From assembly GCA_965116685.1 (NCBI GenBank), contig OZ220707.1:2170001-2234000 (forward strand): a stretch of 64,000 bases of DNA, given 5' to 3'. Of the stretch, positions 36,129 to 46,169 are shown piece by piece. Every line of letters starts with the position of its first letter. Positions within the stretch are counted from its first letter, which is position 1. The notes beneath the pieces are model-generated. The model saw nothing but the letters and a program-made list of their open reading frames with translations, was not told the origin of the DNA and did no database searches. The translations under genes and the position numbers were made by a program. The DNA is from Bin80 sp965116685 (GTDB lineage Bacteria > Bacteroidota > Rhodothermia > Rhodothermales > Bin80).

Positions 36129-37361
36129 GTGACCAAAGAAATTTCATCGGATACTCCCGTTCTTGGGGAAGGGCGCCACGCATTTTTCATTATCGCTCCG
36201 CTGTGGCTGACTGCGTTCATCGTAAGCTGTCAACTCTTTATTGTGGCACCTCTTCTGCCAATCATTCAGGATGAGCTTCTCAATCGTACGCCGCCGACAG
36301 ATTTTGCACTTGGTTTTTTGGGCACCGCCTATTCGGTCGTGTTGGCCTTCTCTACACTGATCGTTGGTCCGATCTCTGATCGCATAGGTCGACGTCGGGT
36401 ATTGGTTGTCGGGACCGCCCTCATCGCTGTGGTATTGCTCTTGCATGGAGTAGCAGTTCATTATGAGTCACTCCTGGTCATGCGTGCGTTTGCTGGGATG
36501 GCGACGGGGGTATACAGCGGCAGTATGGTTGCATTTGTGGGGGACTACTTTCCCTACAAGCGCCGCGGGTGGGCAACCGGGTGGATCCTGACCGGCGTAG
36601 CATGTGGTCAGATCCTTGGGATGCCAGCAGGGATTCTATTGGCGAACGCCTATGGATTTCAGATTCCATTTATTGTCTTCGGTGGGTTGATGGTCCTGGC
36701 GAGTGCAATGGCCTGGTGGTATCTGCCGCAGCCGAACGTGAAGTATGATGAGACGCCATTTTCCATTCCCGCTGTGCTCAGAACCTATGGCAGACTTTTG
36801 CAGAGCCGAGGGCCGCGTGCAGGAGCTGTTATCTATTTCCTTCTCTTTGCAAGTCTCGGCGTATTCCTGTTCTTTTTCCCCAAATGGCTGGAAGAGGATG
36901 TGGGAATTTCGATACAGCAATTGGCCCTGCTGTTTGTGATCGGGGGAATCGGGATTGTTGTAGGGACGACCTCAGGAGGAGTCCTTTCAGACCGTTTTGG
37001 CCGGAAGCCAATCTTGATGTTTGCATGTCTGGCTCTGACCCTTGTACTCCCATTTGTAACGTTTTGGGTGCAAGGATTTACGGGTGCGGCCGTGGTTACC
37101 GCGTTGATATTGACTTTGGGGGCAATGCGTACCGGGCCGATCATGGCACTGTTGACGGCACTCACAGCACATACGCAACGGGGTTCCATGATGGGACTGG
37201 CCGTTGCATCCGGGCAGTTTGGGCTGGGAGTCGCGACGGCTGCAGCCGGGTGGTTCTACGAACACCCAGGATTTCTATACAACGTGATTGCAAGTACTAT
37301 TGCAATCGTTCTCATGGCCTGGGTAGTCTGGCGTCTGCTTCCAGAGCCTACAGAAGTTTGA
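36129..37361 (+). CDS. MFS transporter
   Basis: The 410-residue product starts at GTG (36129) and has twelve membrane helices. The major facilitator motif A is seen after helix 2 (GPISDRIGRRRVLV) and in degenerate form after helix 8 (GGVLSDRFGRKPIL). Helix 5 carries GQILGMPAGILLANAYGFQ, the motif C-like region common in drug:H+ antiporters. The substrate is unknown. It ends within the convergent DUF3078-like gene by 14 bases. Confidence 0.9.
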   Translation: MTKEISSDTPVLGEGRHAFFIIAPLWLTAFIVSCQLFIVAPLLPIIQDELLNRTPPTDFALGFLGTAYSVVLAFSTLIVGPISDRIGRRRVLVVGTALIAVVLLLHGVAVHYESLLVMRAFAGMATGVYSGSMVAFVGDYFPYKRRGWATGWILTGVACGQILGMPAGILLANAYGFQIPFIVFGGLMVLASAMAWWYLPQPNVKYDETPFSIPAVLRTYGRLLQSRGPRAGAVIYFLLFASLGVFLFFFPKWLEEDVGISIQQLALLFVIGGIGIVVGTTSGGVLSDRFGRKPILMFACLALTLVLPFVTFWVQGFTGAAVVTALILTLGAMRTGPIMALLTALTAHTQRGSMMGLAVASGQFGLGVATAAAGWFYEHPGFLYNVIASTIAIVLMAWVVWRLLPEPTEV

Positions 37362-38196
37362 ATGAGATCCCGGCGGCCAAAGACTGCTTCCGCTGGATGT
37401 AAGGGGACAGGTCTCTGTCGAAAAGTGCAGTGTATTCCGCGTTGACCTGAAGCCATGAATTCACCTTCATGGTCAACAAGGTCTCCCAGATCGTGTCAGG
37501 TGATTGCTGGTTGAGAGCAAGAAAGAGGGTCAGGGTTGACTTCAGATCGACATTGGGGAAGATCGTGCGATCAAAAATGAATAGCCCCCCAACCCCCATC
37601 TGCCAGCGAAAAGCTGTGTCCGGAGATACCTTGTAGCGACTGCGCAGGCTGCGAATGGTGACGATGGTCTCCTTGGCAGCAATCCCCAGTCGAAGATTCA
37701 GCCAGGTTTTGGCCGGGTAATCCAGGCCAATGGATTGCGTGAAGGTTGCAGGAGATAAAAATCCAGAAATTCTCAGGGCATCCGCCGCCGAGTCCGTCTT
37801 ATTGTACTGATAGCCATCTGCAAACTGGGATCGAAAATCAAACGTAATGGCGAGGCTGAATCGCCCGAAGACGGGGACCTCGGGAAAGCTGACTGCGCTT
37901 CGCAGATGAATCAGATCGTCTGACTTGCGCAGTTCAATCCCATCCTGTTTTACAACTCCAAACGCAAGACGGGCCTCATGCTCCTGTGGGAGTTCTCCGG
38001 AAATTCGGGTCGCCCGAGCATTGATGCCTGTCCCCAGTGCAAGAGAGCTCACGCCGCCATCGTGCCATCGCCGGAATCCAACCTGGGTAAAGGAAATTGA
38101 TCCTCGCACCTCGGTAGCCCAGGTGGAGTCGGACTGCGCAATACTACCGGGCGCAGCGGATCCCAAAAGGACCAATAACAAGGTGAGTCTATGCAC
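37348..38196 (-). CDS. DUF3078-like outer membrane beta-barrel protein
   Basis: The 282-residue product has a signal peptide (cleaved near GSIAQ, residue 21) and alternating-residue beta strands, with the opening WATEVRGSISFTQVGFRRWH and the C-terminal strand AAGISFKLL. This pattern fits DUF3078, a family found mainly in Bacteroidota outer membranes. The function is unknown. It follows atpC after 17 bases, so it may be cotranscribed with atpDC. Confidence 0.75.
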   Translation of the reverse strand: MHRLTLLLVLLGSAAPGSIAQSDSTWATEVRGSISFTQVGFRRWHDGGVSSLALGTGINARATRISGELPQEHEARLAFGVVKQDGIELRKSDDLIHLRSAVSFPEVPVFGRFSLAITFDFRSQFADGYQYNKTDSAADALRISGFLSPATFTQSIGLDYPAKTWLNLRLGIAAKETIVTIRSLRSRYKVSPDTAFRWQMGVGGLFIFDRTIFPNVDLKSTLTLFLALNQQSPDTIWETLLTMKVNSWLQVNAEYTALFDRDLSPYIQRKQSLAAGISFKLL

Positions 38197-38213
38197 GAAA
38201 CCTGCGAATAAGG

Positions 38214-38630
38214 TTAATGGGCCATGCTGATGCGAAGGCGGTTACGAGCACGCTCCAAGGCTCGTTCTGCCCGGATGCGATCAACGTCTGCAGATCCCTT
38301 GCTGAGGCGCTCCAGCGCTCGCTGTTCTGCTTTCTGTGCACGGTCCGTGTCAATGTCAGATGCCGGTTCAGCGGTTTCGGCAAGGACCGTGACGATGTTT
38401 CCGATCACTTCAATGAAGCCTCCGCTGGTGGCGAAGGATGCCTTTTCTGTATCGGCCAGTGTTAAGATCAGCGGCCCCACATTCAATAAAGAAATCATGG
38501 GAGCATGATTGTACATGACCTGAAAATCTCCATCCTCCCCAGGAGCACGAAGGCTTTTTGCGTATCCTTGAAACACACGTTTGTCAGGCGCAACGATATC
38601 AACCCGAAGCAGCCGCTGATCTTCGCTCAT
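38214..38630 (-). CDS. atpC: ATP synthase F1 epsilon subunit
   Basis: The epsilon subunit is the regulatory part of the central stalk. The 138-residue product has the N-terminal beta sandwich (RVDIVAPDKRVFQGYAKSLR, then GDFQVMYNHAPMISLL) with the characteristic GxFxxxxxHAP pattern. The C-terminal helical part (DTDRAQKAEQRALERL, then RIRAERALERARNRL) is complete, so ATPase inhibition by the helices is possible. It overlaps atpD by 4 bases. Confidence 0.96.
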   Translation of the reverse strand: MSEDQRLLRVDIVAPDKRVFQGYAKSLRAPGEDGDFQVMYNHAPMISLLNVGPLILTLADTEKASFATSGGFIEVIGNIVTVLAETAEPASDIDTDRAQKAEQRALERLSKGSADVDRIRAERALERARNRLRISMAH

Positions 38631-40114
38631 GATGCTTCGGCAAGCTTGCGTTCTCCATCTTCAATGACCTCATCAATCGTGCCCTTGTAGGCGAAGGCAG
38701 ATTCTGGCAAATGATCCAAGTTTCCAGATAGGATCATCCGGAACCCTTTGATCGTGTCCGCAATTTTGACATATTTCCCTTTGCCACCGGTAAATTGCTC
38801 CGCAACAAAGAAGGGCTGACTCATATACCGTTCTGCGCGACGGGCACGCTGGACGACGAGCTTGTCTTCATCAGAAAGCTCATCCATTCCAAGGATGGCA
38901 ATGATATCCTGCAACTCTTTGTAGCGCTGCAATAACTGCTTTACATCCTGCGCAGTGGTGTAATGCTCGTCTCCGACCACACGGGCAGTCAGGATCGTAG
39001 AGTTGGAGTCAAGAGGATCGATTGCCGGGTAGAGCCCCAGAGAGGCAATGCGGCGGGACAGCACGGTCGTTGCATCCAGGTGTGCGAATGCTGTGGCCGG
39101 TGCAGGGTCCGTGAGGTCGTCTGCCGGTACATAAATCGCCTGCACAGAGGTAATGGACCCGCTCTTGGTTGAGGTAATCCGTTCCTGAAGCTCGCCCATC
39201 TCGGTGGCTAGAGTTGGCTGATAGCCTACCGCGCTGGGCATCCGTCCCAGAAGGGCACTGACTTCAGAGCCTGCCTGGGTAAATCGGAAGATATTGTCGA
39301 CAAACAGCAGCACATCGCGGCCTCCCAGGTCACGGAAATACTCCGCAATCGTCAAGCCACTCAGAGCGACACGTGCACGCGCACCAGGAGGCTCATTCAT
39401 CTGACCAAAGATCAGACTGATGCTGCTCTCTTTGATCTTGTCCATATCAACCTTGGAGAGGTCCCAGTTACCCTCCGCCAATGCCTGTTGGAATTCTTCC
39501 CCGTACTGCATCACACCGCTCTCAATCATTTCGCGGAGCAGGTCATTGCCTTCGCGGGTACGTTCCCCAACCCCTGCAAAGACGGACAGGCCTTCATGTG
39601 CCTTCGCAATGTTGTTGATCAGCTCCATGATGAGGACCGTCTTGCCGACACCTGCACCGCCAAAGAGGCCAATCTTGCCGCCACGCGAATACGGTTGAAT
39701 GAGATCTACAACCTTGATCCCGGTTTCCAACATCTCAACACTGGTAGACAGGTCACTGAACGCGGGTGGTTCACGGTGAATCGGCAGAGATCCCTCGGCC
39801 TTGGGTTGAGGTAACCCATCAATGGCACGTCCGACTACGTTAAACAGGCGTCCCCGGATATCCTCTCCGATGGGCATTGCAATGGGCTGTCCGGTACTGT
39901 TGACCGGAACCCCGCGGGTCAATCCATCGGTTGAATCCATGGCGACGGCTCGTACACGGTTTTCTCCCAGATGCTGCTGTACTTCAAGTACAAGCGCGTC
40001 CTGATTTTCACGAGTAATTTCTAGTGCGTCCAGGATATCTGGAACTTCCCCTGCGGAAAAGGCAACGTCAACCACAGGTCCGACGACCTGCACGACTTGA
40101 CCAGTTGAGGCCAT
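38627..40114 (-). CDS. atpD: ATP synthase F1 beta subunit
   Basis: The beta subunit carries the catalytic sites. I start at the ATG at 40112-40114 (MASTGQVVQVVGPVVDVAF), giving 495 residues, the usual length. An in-frame upstream start at 40201 would add 29 residues of no family resemblance. The Walker A motif is GGAGVGKTVLI, followed by the Walker B region DVLLFVDNIFRFTQAGSE, and the ATP synthase alpha/beta signature PAIDPLDSNS is present. It sits about 18 kb from the other atp genes, together with atpC only. Confidence 0.98.
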   Translation of the reverse strand: MASTGQVVQVVGPVVDVAFSAGEVPDILDALEITRENQDALVLEVQQHLGENRVRAVAMDSTDGLTRGVPVNSTGQPIAMPIGEDIRGRLFNVVGRAIDGLPQPKAEGSLPIHREPPAFSDLSTSVEMLETGIKVVDLIQPYSRGGKIGLFGGAGVGKTVLIMELINNIAKAHEGLSVFAGVGERTREGNDLLREMIESGVMQYGEEFQQALAEGNWDLSKVDMDKIKESSISLIFGQMNEPPGARARVALSGLTIAEYFRDLGGRDVLLFVDNIFRFTQAGSEVSALLGRMPSAVGYQPTLATEMGELQERITSTKSGSITSVQAIYVPADDLTDPAPATAFAHLDATTVLSRRIASLGLYPAIDPLDSNSTILTARVVGDEHYTTAQDVKQLLQRYKELQDIIAILGMDELSDEDKLVVQRARRAERYMSQPFFVAEQFTGGKGKYVKIADTIKGFRMILSGNLDHLPESAFAYKGTIDEVIEDGERKLAEAS

Positions 40115-40412
40115 AGTATTAAGCGAGATTTTGTTGAACGGAAAAATTAAGCAACTCTGCGATAAACCTGATTTCCCCTGAAGAATCCAGTGAAGATTCA
40201 AATAAACCGTGAATTCGACGGACAGGGATGGTCATCGCGATGGTTTGCTGGCTCAGAACGCGGTTTAACGAAGTTAACGGAAAATGGCTTCATTTTTTGA
40301 GTTCAAATCTTCGGTTCATGAATCAAGCAGCAAAACATCTATATTGCCGCGGCGGATGGAACCGAGATTCCTTCTCTTTATTCCATATTCGCCACAACCG
40401 ACTCAATTGACC

Positions 40413-42914
40413 ATGAATGTTCCTATGCGCTTTTTTTACATGCTTCTGCTTTTGTGCCTTGCTTCCGTGCCGGTGTATGGACAGGGGGTCCCATCCATTG
40501 CCGAAAAAACTTCGGACATGGATAAACGCGACGGGTTTTTTCCAATATACTGGGATGCAGCTGGTGGAGAGATTTATCTGGAAATACCGGCCTTGGAACA
40601 GGAATTTATTTATGTGACCTCGATGCCTGCGGGTTTGGGGTCAAATGATATTGGGCTGGATCGGAGCCAACTGGGCAGTACACGTCTGGTCCGATTTGAG
40701 CGCAGCGGCCCCAAAATTCTATTGGTCATGCCGAATCTGCGCTACCGCGCTGACTCGGAATCAGAGGCAGAGCGTGCATCGGTACGTGAAGCCTTTGCCG
40801 AAGCGATTATCTGGGGGTTCAAGGTGGAAGCGGAGGAAGCCGGGAGAGTGCTTGTGAATGCAACTGATTTCGTGGTTCGGGATGCGAACGATGTGGTTCG
40901 CAGATTGCGGGGCGCACAGCAGGGCAGTTTCAGCCTGGATAAGAGTCGCAGTGCTCCAGTTGTTTCCATGCTCAAAGCATTCCCAAACAACACAGAGATG
41001 GAAGCGCGAATCACCTTTACGTCCACGGCTCCCGGCCGTTATGTACGTGATGTGGCAGCGGACCCCTATTCTGTGACGCTGAGCGTGAGGCATTCATTTG
41101 TGATGCTGCCCGATGATGGATACACGCCGAGAGTTTTCCATCCCGGGGCCGGGTATGGTTCGATCAGTTACATGGATTATGCGGCACCGATCGGGGAGGA
41201 TATGAGGAAGCGCTATATCCGGCGGCATCGCCTGATCAAACAGCACCCGGATTCAGTGATGAGTGATCCGGTATCTCCGATCATCTACTATCTGGACCCA
41301 GGCACGCCGGAACCGGTCAGGGGGGCACTTCTGGATGGTGCCCGGTGGTGGGCAGATGCATTTGAGGCCGCAGGGTTTTCCAATGCTTTCCAGATTGAAA
41401 TGCTGCCTGAGGACGCGGATCCCATGGATGTACGATACAACACGATCCAGTGGGTTCACCGTGCGACCCGAGGCTGGAGTTACGGTTCAAGTGTGACCGA
41501 TCCGCGCACCGGTGAAATTATCAAGGGGCATGTTTCGCTTGGCTCACTCAGGGTGCGGCAGGATTATCTCATTGCCGAAGGGCTTCTGGCCCCTTATGGA
41601 GACTCCCTCGCAGCAGATGATCCGATGTTATCCATGTCGCTGGCACGGATCCGGCAGTTGTCTGCACATGAAGTTGGGCACACGTTGGGACTCAGTCATA
41701 ACTTTGCCTCTTCGGTCAATGGCCGTGCATCGGTAATGGATTATCCTGCTCCATATGCGGTACTGGGTGAGGATGGAGAGGTTGAATTGGGGTCGGCGTA
41801 TGCAACCGGTATTGGTGAGTGGGACAAGGTTGCGATTGCTTATGGGTACGTACAGCCACTGCCAAGCGACAGTGAGGAGGCTTTACTGGATGCGATCCTG
41901 CAGCGGGCATGGGAGGATGGACTGTATTACATCACCGATGCGGATGCCCGCCCGGTTGGTGCAGCGCACCCGCTTTCCAACCTATGGGATAATGGCGATG
42001 ATATGGTTCGTGCTCTTTACCATGAAATGGCGGTCCGCGAAGCCGCCATGGCACGTTTTGGGGAGAAAGTGATCCGCACAGGCCAGCCACTGGCGACCAT
42101 GGAGGAGGTTCTGGTTCCGCTCTATTTGCGACATCGCTATCAGGTAGAGGCGACCGCCAAATTGCTCGGTGGTGTGACCTACACCTATGCGATGCGTGGA
42201 GATCAACAGGCATTGATTGAGTCGGTTGAAGGTGCGGTACAGGAAGAGGCACTGGAGGCGCTACTGGAGGTCGTTTCGGCTAGGGCTCTCCGGGTTCCAG
42301 AGAGCGTGCAGTTGAATTTGCCGCCGCGCCCGCCTGGATTCCCGATGCATCGGGAACTGTTTCAGCGACATACGGGCTTGACATTCGATCCTTATACCCC
42401 TGCGGCGGCGGTGGCTACCATGGTATTTACACAGATTCTAAACCCCGAGCGTGCCGCTCGCATGGCCTATCAGACGGATCGGGATGCTACACTGCCCGAC
42501 TTTCACGGGGTGATGGAACTCGTCAGTGATGTAGTCTGGGGAGTACCCGTGGCGGATGATCCGTACGAGGCCGAATTACAGCGCGTGGTGCAGCAGGTCT
42601 GGATTGATGAATTGATTGGATTGGCTAGTGACCGGGAGGCCGCTCCTGCGGTCAGAGCCTTGGTTGCCGAGCGGTTGCGTGAGTTTGCCCAGTGGATTCC
42701 AGACAGCGAAGTTGCTCAGGAGGATCGGGAAACCCGTTACCACCGTCAGATGGTGCTTGCCGATATTGAACGCTATCTCTTTAGAGAATATGAGGCGGAA
42801 GAACGCGTGGTCCGCCCCACGATCCCCCCGGGATCTCCAATCGGTTCGGAGGCACGTCGGCAGATGCAGCATGCATTTCTTGCTGCCACGGCCATTGATT
42901 GGTGCATTCATTGA
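40413..42914 (+). CDS. Exported zinc-dependent metalloprotease (DUF5117-type)
   Basis: I start at the ATG at 40413 (MNVPMRFFYMLLLLC), which begins a signal peptide ending near VYGQ. The upstream in-frame extension to 40284 is not family-like. The product of about 833 residues has a beta-rich N-terminal half and a metzincin site HEVGHTLGLSH at 419-429, giving HExxHxxGxxH zinc ligands, with a downstream Met-turn candidate ASVMDYP. This matches large exported zinc proteases (DUF5117/DUF4953 architecture) of Bacteroidota. RecQ begins immediately after its stop. Confidence 0.88.
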   Translation: MNVPMRFFYMLLLLCLASVPVYGQGVPSIAEKTSDMDKRDGFFPIYWDAAGGEIYLEIPALEQEFIYVTSMPAGLGSNDIGLDRSQLGSTRLVRFERSGPKILLVMPNLRYRADSESEAERASVREAFAEAIIWGFKVEAEEAGRVLVNATDFVVRDANDVVRRLRGAQQGSFSLDKSRSAPVVSMLKAFPNNTEMEARITFTSTAPGRYVRDVAADPYSVTLSVRHSFVMLPDDGYTPRVFHPGAGYGSISYMDYAAPIGEDMRKRYIRRHRLIKQHPDSVMSDPVSPIIYYLDPGTPEPVRGALLDGARWWADAFEAAGFSNAFQIEMLPEDADPMDVRYNTIQWVHRATRGWSYGSSVTDPRTGEIIKGHVSLGSLRVRQDYLIAEGLLAPYGDSLAADDPMLSMSLARIRQLSAHEVGHTLGLSHNFASSVNGRASVMDYPAPYAVLGEDGEVELGSAYATGIGEWDKVAIAYGYVQPLPSDSEEALLDAILQRAWEDGLYYITDADARPVGAAHPLSNLWDNGDDMVRALYHEMAVREAAMARFGEKVIRTGQPLATMEEVLVPLYLRHRYQVEATAKLLGGVTYTYAMRGDQQALIESVEGAVQEEALEALLEVVSARALRVPESVQLNLPPRPPGFPMHRELFQRHTGLTFDPYTPAAAVATMVFTQILNPERAARMAYQTDRDATLPDFHGVMELVSDVVWGVPVADDPYEAELQRVVQQVWIDELIGLASDREAAPAVRALVAERLREFAQWIPDSEVAQEDRETRYHRQMVLADIERYLFREYEAEERVVRPTIPPGSPIGSEARRQMQHAFLAATAIDWCIH

Positions 42915-45020
42915 GTGTTGATGCCATCTCTAACGAATCCAGATACCCTCAGGGAGGTTGCCACTGTTTATCTCCGTGATGCGGTGAACAATCAGAAAGC
43001 CGATTTTCGGGATGGTCAGTGGGAGAGCATTGAGCAAGCCGTAAGTGGAAATCGGGTCTTGGTTGTGCAGCGTACGGGTTGGGGCAAAACCATGGTCTAT
43101 ACGATCGCAACCAAGCTCAGACGGGAAAAAGGTGCGGGTCCGTCACTCATGATTTCTCCCCTCTTGGCACTGATGCGTAATCAGGAGTTGGCAGCGGATC
43201 CACTCGGGCTGAATGCGCGCAGGATGACTTCGGATAATTTTAGTGACTGGCGTGAAATCCATAAGGAGCTCAAGTCAGATGAGGTGGATCTGCTCATGAT
43301 CACTCCAGAGCGGTTGGCAAGTGAAGGTTTTTTCTCAAGGACACTGCCGATGGTGAAAGGTGGATTCGGGATGCTGATTATTGATGAAGCGCATTGTATC
43401 TCGGATTGGGGGCATGATTTTCGGCCTGATTATCAGCGCATTCGACGAGTTCAGGAAATGATTCCAGAAGGGGCTGCGATTGTTGCCACGACGGCGACGG
43501 CAAATGACCGGGTCGTTGAGGATGTCCGCAGGCAACTGGGGGAAGATATTCAGGTGACCCGGGGAAGTTTGATCCGGCGCAGTCTGCGACTTCATAATCT
43601 CAAATTAACCGATCCCAAGACAAGGCTTGCATGGATTGCCCAGGTGGTTCCACATTTGTCAGGCAGTGGAATCATTTATGTGCTCACGCGCAAGGATGCG
43701 GATCTGGTTGCGGGATGGCTCAAATCCCAGGATATTGATGCGCAGGCCTACTACGGAAGTGCAGGAGAGCGGGAAAATTTGGAGGAGGCGCTTCTGAAGA
43801 ACGAGTTGAAAGTTCTGGTTGCGACCATTGCTCTTGGGATGGGTTTCGATAAGCCGGATCTGCAGTTCATTATTCATTATCAGCGTCCGGGGTCGGTGGT
43901 GCATTATTATCAACAGGTGGGGCGGGCGGGTCGAGGCATTGAAAATGCGTACGGATTTTTGATGTGGGGAGCAGAGGACGAGCAGATTGCGGATTACTTT
44001 TTGGATAATGCCTATCCTCCTCAGGAAGAGATTGATGAGGTTCTTGGGGTACTTGATGAGGCAGAGGGAGGACTGGCCATTCCCGAAATCATGTCCGTGG
44101 TAAATCTCAAGAAAAGCAGGATTGAAAAAGTACTGAAGCTTGCTGCACTGGAATCCCCTGCGCCGGTTGTCAAGGAAGGGGGGGTGTGGTATGCAACCGG
44201 GGAGGCGGAAGGATTTCAGATTTCTCCATCGACAATGGCTCGGCTGAGAAAAATTCGTGATCGCGAACAGGTTCAGATGCGCGAGTATATGGATCATAGA
44301 GGGTGCCTGATGGCATTTTTACAGCGTGCCCTGGATGACAAGACCGCAACACGCTGTGGACGATGTCGAAATTGCACGGACAGAGCAGATAAGTCGTATC
44401 AGCCCAAACCAGAATTGATTCGGAAAGCCGAACAGTTTATGGATAAGCGCAGGATTCCAATCTATCCCAATCAGAAATGGCCAACCTCTCTCCTCTCAGA
44501 GCATCCGATTCATGAGGCGGATACGATCAGTCCAGAATACCGCGCGGAATGGGGAGTTGCGATTTGCAGAGCTTTTGAGGGTAGTTTTAGTGATCGGGTT
44601 CTAAAAGAGAGAAGGTATGAGCAGCAGTATTCTGACGAAGTGGTGGAGGCATTTGTTAGAAAGTTGAAAAAAAAGGTTTCAGGATTTCGGTGTGTCACTT
44701 ATGTGCCGCCTCGCAAGGATAGACAGCATGTGCCAATTCTGGCAGCAGCCGTTGCAGATCGGATTGGTTTGCGTTTGATTCATGCGGCCTCAAGGACCGG
44801 CATAGGGGGGCGGCAAAGTGAACAGAAGAATCCGGTTCAGCGTGCTCGCAACGTCGCAGATGCATTTGCGATTGAAAAAGCGATAAACGAGCCGGTATTA
44901 CTCATTGATGATTTAACGGTAAGTGGCTGGACATTAACGACTGTGGCGGCACTTCTGCGCTATGATGGATGTCCTAGAGTTTTCCCCGCCGTACTGGTTA
45001 AGCGGAATTTGCCTGAGTGA
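42915..45020 (+). CDS. RecQ-type DNA helicase fused to a ComF-like phosphoribosyltransferase domain
   Basis: The 701-residue product has two RecA-like helicase domains with Walker A RTGWGKT (53-59), the DEAH box (157-160) and motif VI HYYQQVGRAGR. A RecQ zinc cluster includes Cys481, Cys484 and Cys487 (RCGRCRNC). The C-terminal domain (about 540-701) is not the usual HRDC. It is a ComF-like PRTase with QRARNVADAFAI and the PRPP loop VLLIDDLTVSGWT (about 662-673). The start is GTG (42915) directly after the previous stop, or ATG at 42921. The next gene, DprA-like, begins 1 base after its stop. I infer a DNA-processing or defence role. Confidence 0.85.
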   Translation: MLMPSLTNPDTLREVATVYLRDAVNNQKADFRDGQWESIEQAVSGNRVLVVQRTGWGKTMVYTIATKLRREKGAGPSLMISPLLALMRNQELAADPLGLNARRMTSDNFSDWREIHKELKSDEVDLLMITPERLASEGFFSRTLPMVKGGFGMLIIDEAHCISDWGHDFRPDYQRIRRVQEMIPEGAAIVATTATANDRVVEDVRRQLGEDIQVTRGSLIRRSLRLHNLKLTDPKTRLAWIAQVVPHLSGSGIIYVLTRKDADLVAGWLKSQDIDAQAYYGSAGERENLEEALLKNELKVLVATIALGMGFDKPDLQFIIHYQRPGSVVHYYQQVGRAGRGIENAYGFLMWGAEDEQIADYFLDNAYPPQEEIDEVLGVLDEAEGGLAIPEIMSVVNLKKSRIEKVLKLAALESPAPVVKEGGVWYATGEAEGFQISPSTMARLRKIRDREQVQMREYMDHRGCLMAFLQRALDDKTATRCGRCRNCTDRADKSYQPKPELIRKAEQFMDKRRIPIYPNQKWPTSLLSEHPIHEADTISPEYRAEWGVAICRAFEGSFSDRVLKERRYEQQYSDEVVEAFVRKLKKKVSGFRCVTYVPPRKDRQHVPILAAAVADRIGLRLIHAASRTGIGGRQSEQKNPVQRARNVADAFAIEKAINEPVLLIDDLTVSGWTLTTVAALLRYDGCPRVFPAVLVKRNLPE

Positions 45021-45021
45021 T

Positions 45022-46161
45022 ATGACTTGGCCTCTGTCTGATGACACCAATGTAACGCTGCTCCTCTGCGCCTGGTTTGGAGGCGAGGACAGGCATCTTC
45101 CGCTTGAGGTTCGGGAGTATAACGTGCTCGCACGCTGGCTCCATCAGAACGACTACCGGCCAAGGAATTTGACTGACCGAACCTGTGCACAAACGGCAGC
45201 CCGCCAAACCGGACTCCTTGATGATCGCTTGGTTGCACTCCTGGATCGTGGTATTAGTTTGGGGTTTTATTTGGAAGAGTGGCAGCGAAGAGATTATTGG
45301 GTTGTTGGTCGGGCAGATGCTGCGTATCCGAAGCGAATTCGTCAACTTCTTAGATCATCTGCCCCTCCGGTATTGTTCGGCACTGGAGAACCCAAACTGC
45401 TGGATCAAGGCGCAACGGCCGTGATTGGGCCCGATCATGTGATGGAACAGTCCAATGAACACGCTCGGGCCATGGCTGCACTCTGTGCCCAGCATCATCG
45501 GATCACCATCGCAGCGGGTAAACAGACCATCTCATCTGGGGTTGTCAAATCTGGAATCGACAGCGGCGGATCCGTGATCTGGGTACTTCAAGGTCCAGTG
45601 TTTGGGGAGCCGCTCAGAAAATCGTTTCGCCGAGCAAAGGCCGCTGGCAAATTCATGATGCTCTCAGGACGAAGTCCTGCCGATAAACGTCCGATCTCAC
45701 AGGAGCCGGAAATTGGACGCATTGCCATGGCCCTATGTGATTCCGCGATATACATAGATGGTACAGAGCTCAGCGGGGATCGTTACTGTCTGGAAGAAGC
45801 GATGTACCATGTACTGGATCAGAGACAGTGCTTTGTATCGTGCATGGGACAAGCTACGGCAGCAGCAGAGCGCCTGCTGGAAGGAGGGGCAAACTCATGG
45901 ATCGGCGAGGAGATGGCGGTTCATGAAGGCTTGTTTGAAGACCGTGTAGAAAGCAGGTTGCAGGAATCTCCCGAATTGGCAGATCTTGAAGGCGAATTGA
46001 CGCAAGTAGAATCACTGGATACCGAGGGGATTGGGGAGGATAAGCCGAAAGCGGATGCTGGACATGAAAAAGACGATGTGCAGAAGGATGATACCTCCAG
46101 GATTGAGGTGGTCCTGGGACGAGGATATGGGAAGCAGCTTAGTATATTTGAGTCGGTTTAG
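45022..46161 (+). CDS. Divergent DprA-like protein 1
   Basis: I start at the ATG at 45022, because MTWPLSDDTNVTLLLCAW aligns with the N-terminus of the paralogue at 46253. The 379-residue product has an N-terminal helical domain (about 1-90), then a DprA/LOG-like Rossmann region: PPVLFGTGEPKLLDQGATAV, followed by VVKSGIDSGGSVIWVL. The last visible family feature is EGGANSWIGEE, like the DprA GA loop. The canonical GSR motif reads IGPD, so ssDNA binding may differ. Its last residues contain QLSIF (372-376), a likely beta-clamp-binding motif. It is 1 base downstream of the RecQ-PRTase gene. Confidence 0.75.
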   Translation: MTWPLSDDTNVTLLLCAWFGGEDRHLPLEVREYNVLARWLHQNDYRPRNLTDRTCAQTAARQTGLLDDRLVALLDRGISLGFYLEEWQRRDYWVVGRADAAYPKRIRQLLRSSAPPVLFGTGEPKLLDQGATAVIGPDHVMEQSNEHARAMAALCAQHHRITIAAGKQTISSGVVKSGIDSGGSVIWVLQGPVFGEPLRKSFRRAKAAGKFMMLSGRSPADKRPISQEPEIGRIAMALCDSAIYIDGTELSGDRYCLEEAMYHVLDQRQCFVSCMGQATAAAERLLEGGANSWIGEEMAVHEGLFEDRVESRLQESPELADLEGELTQVESLDTEGIGEDKPKADAGHEKDDVQKDDTSRIEVVLGRGYGKQLSIFESV

Positions 46162-46169
46162 ATATAGAC

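Noticed and set aside
40284..40412. An N-terminal extension of the DUF5117-type protease
   Set aside because: The 43 residues have no family resemblance and would bury the signal peptide that begins at 40413.
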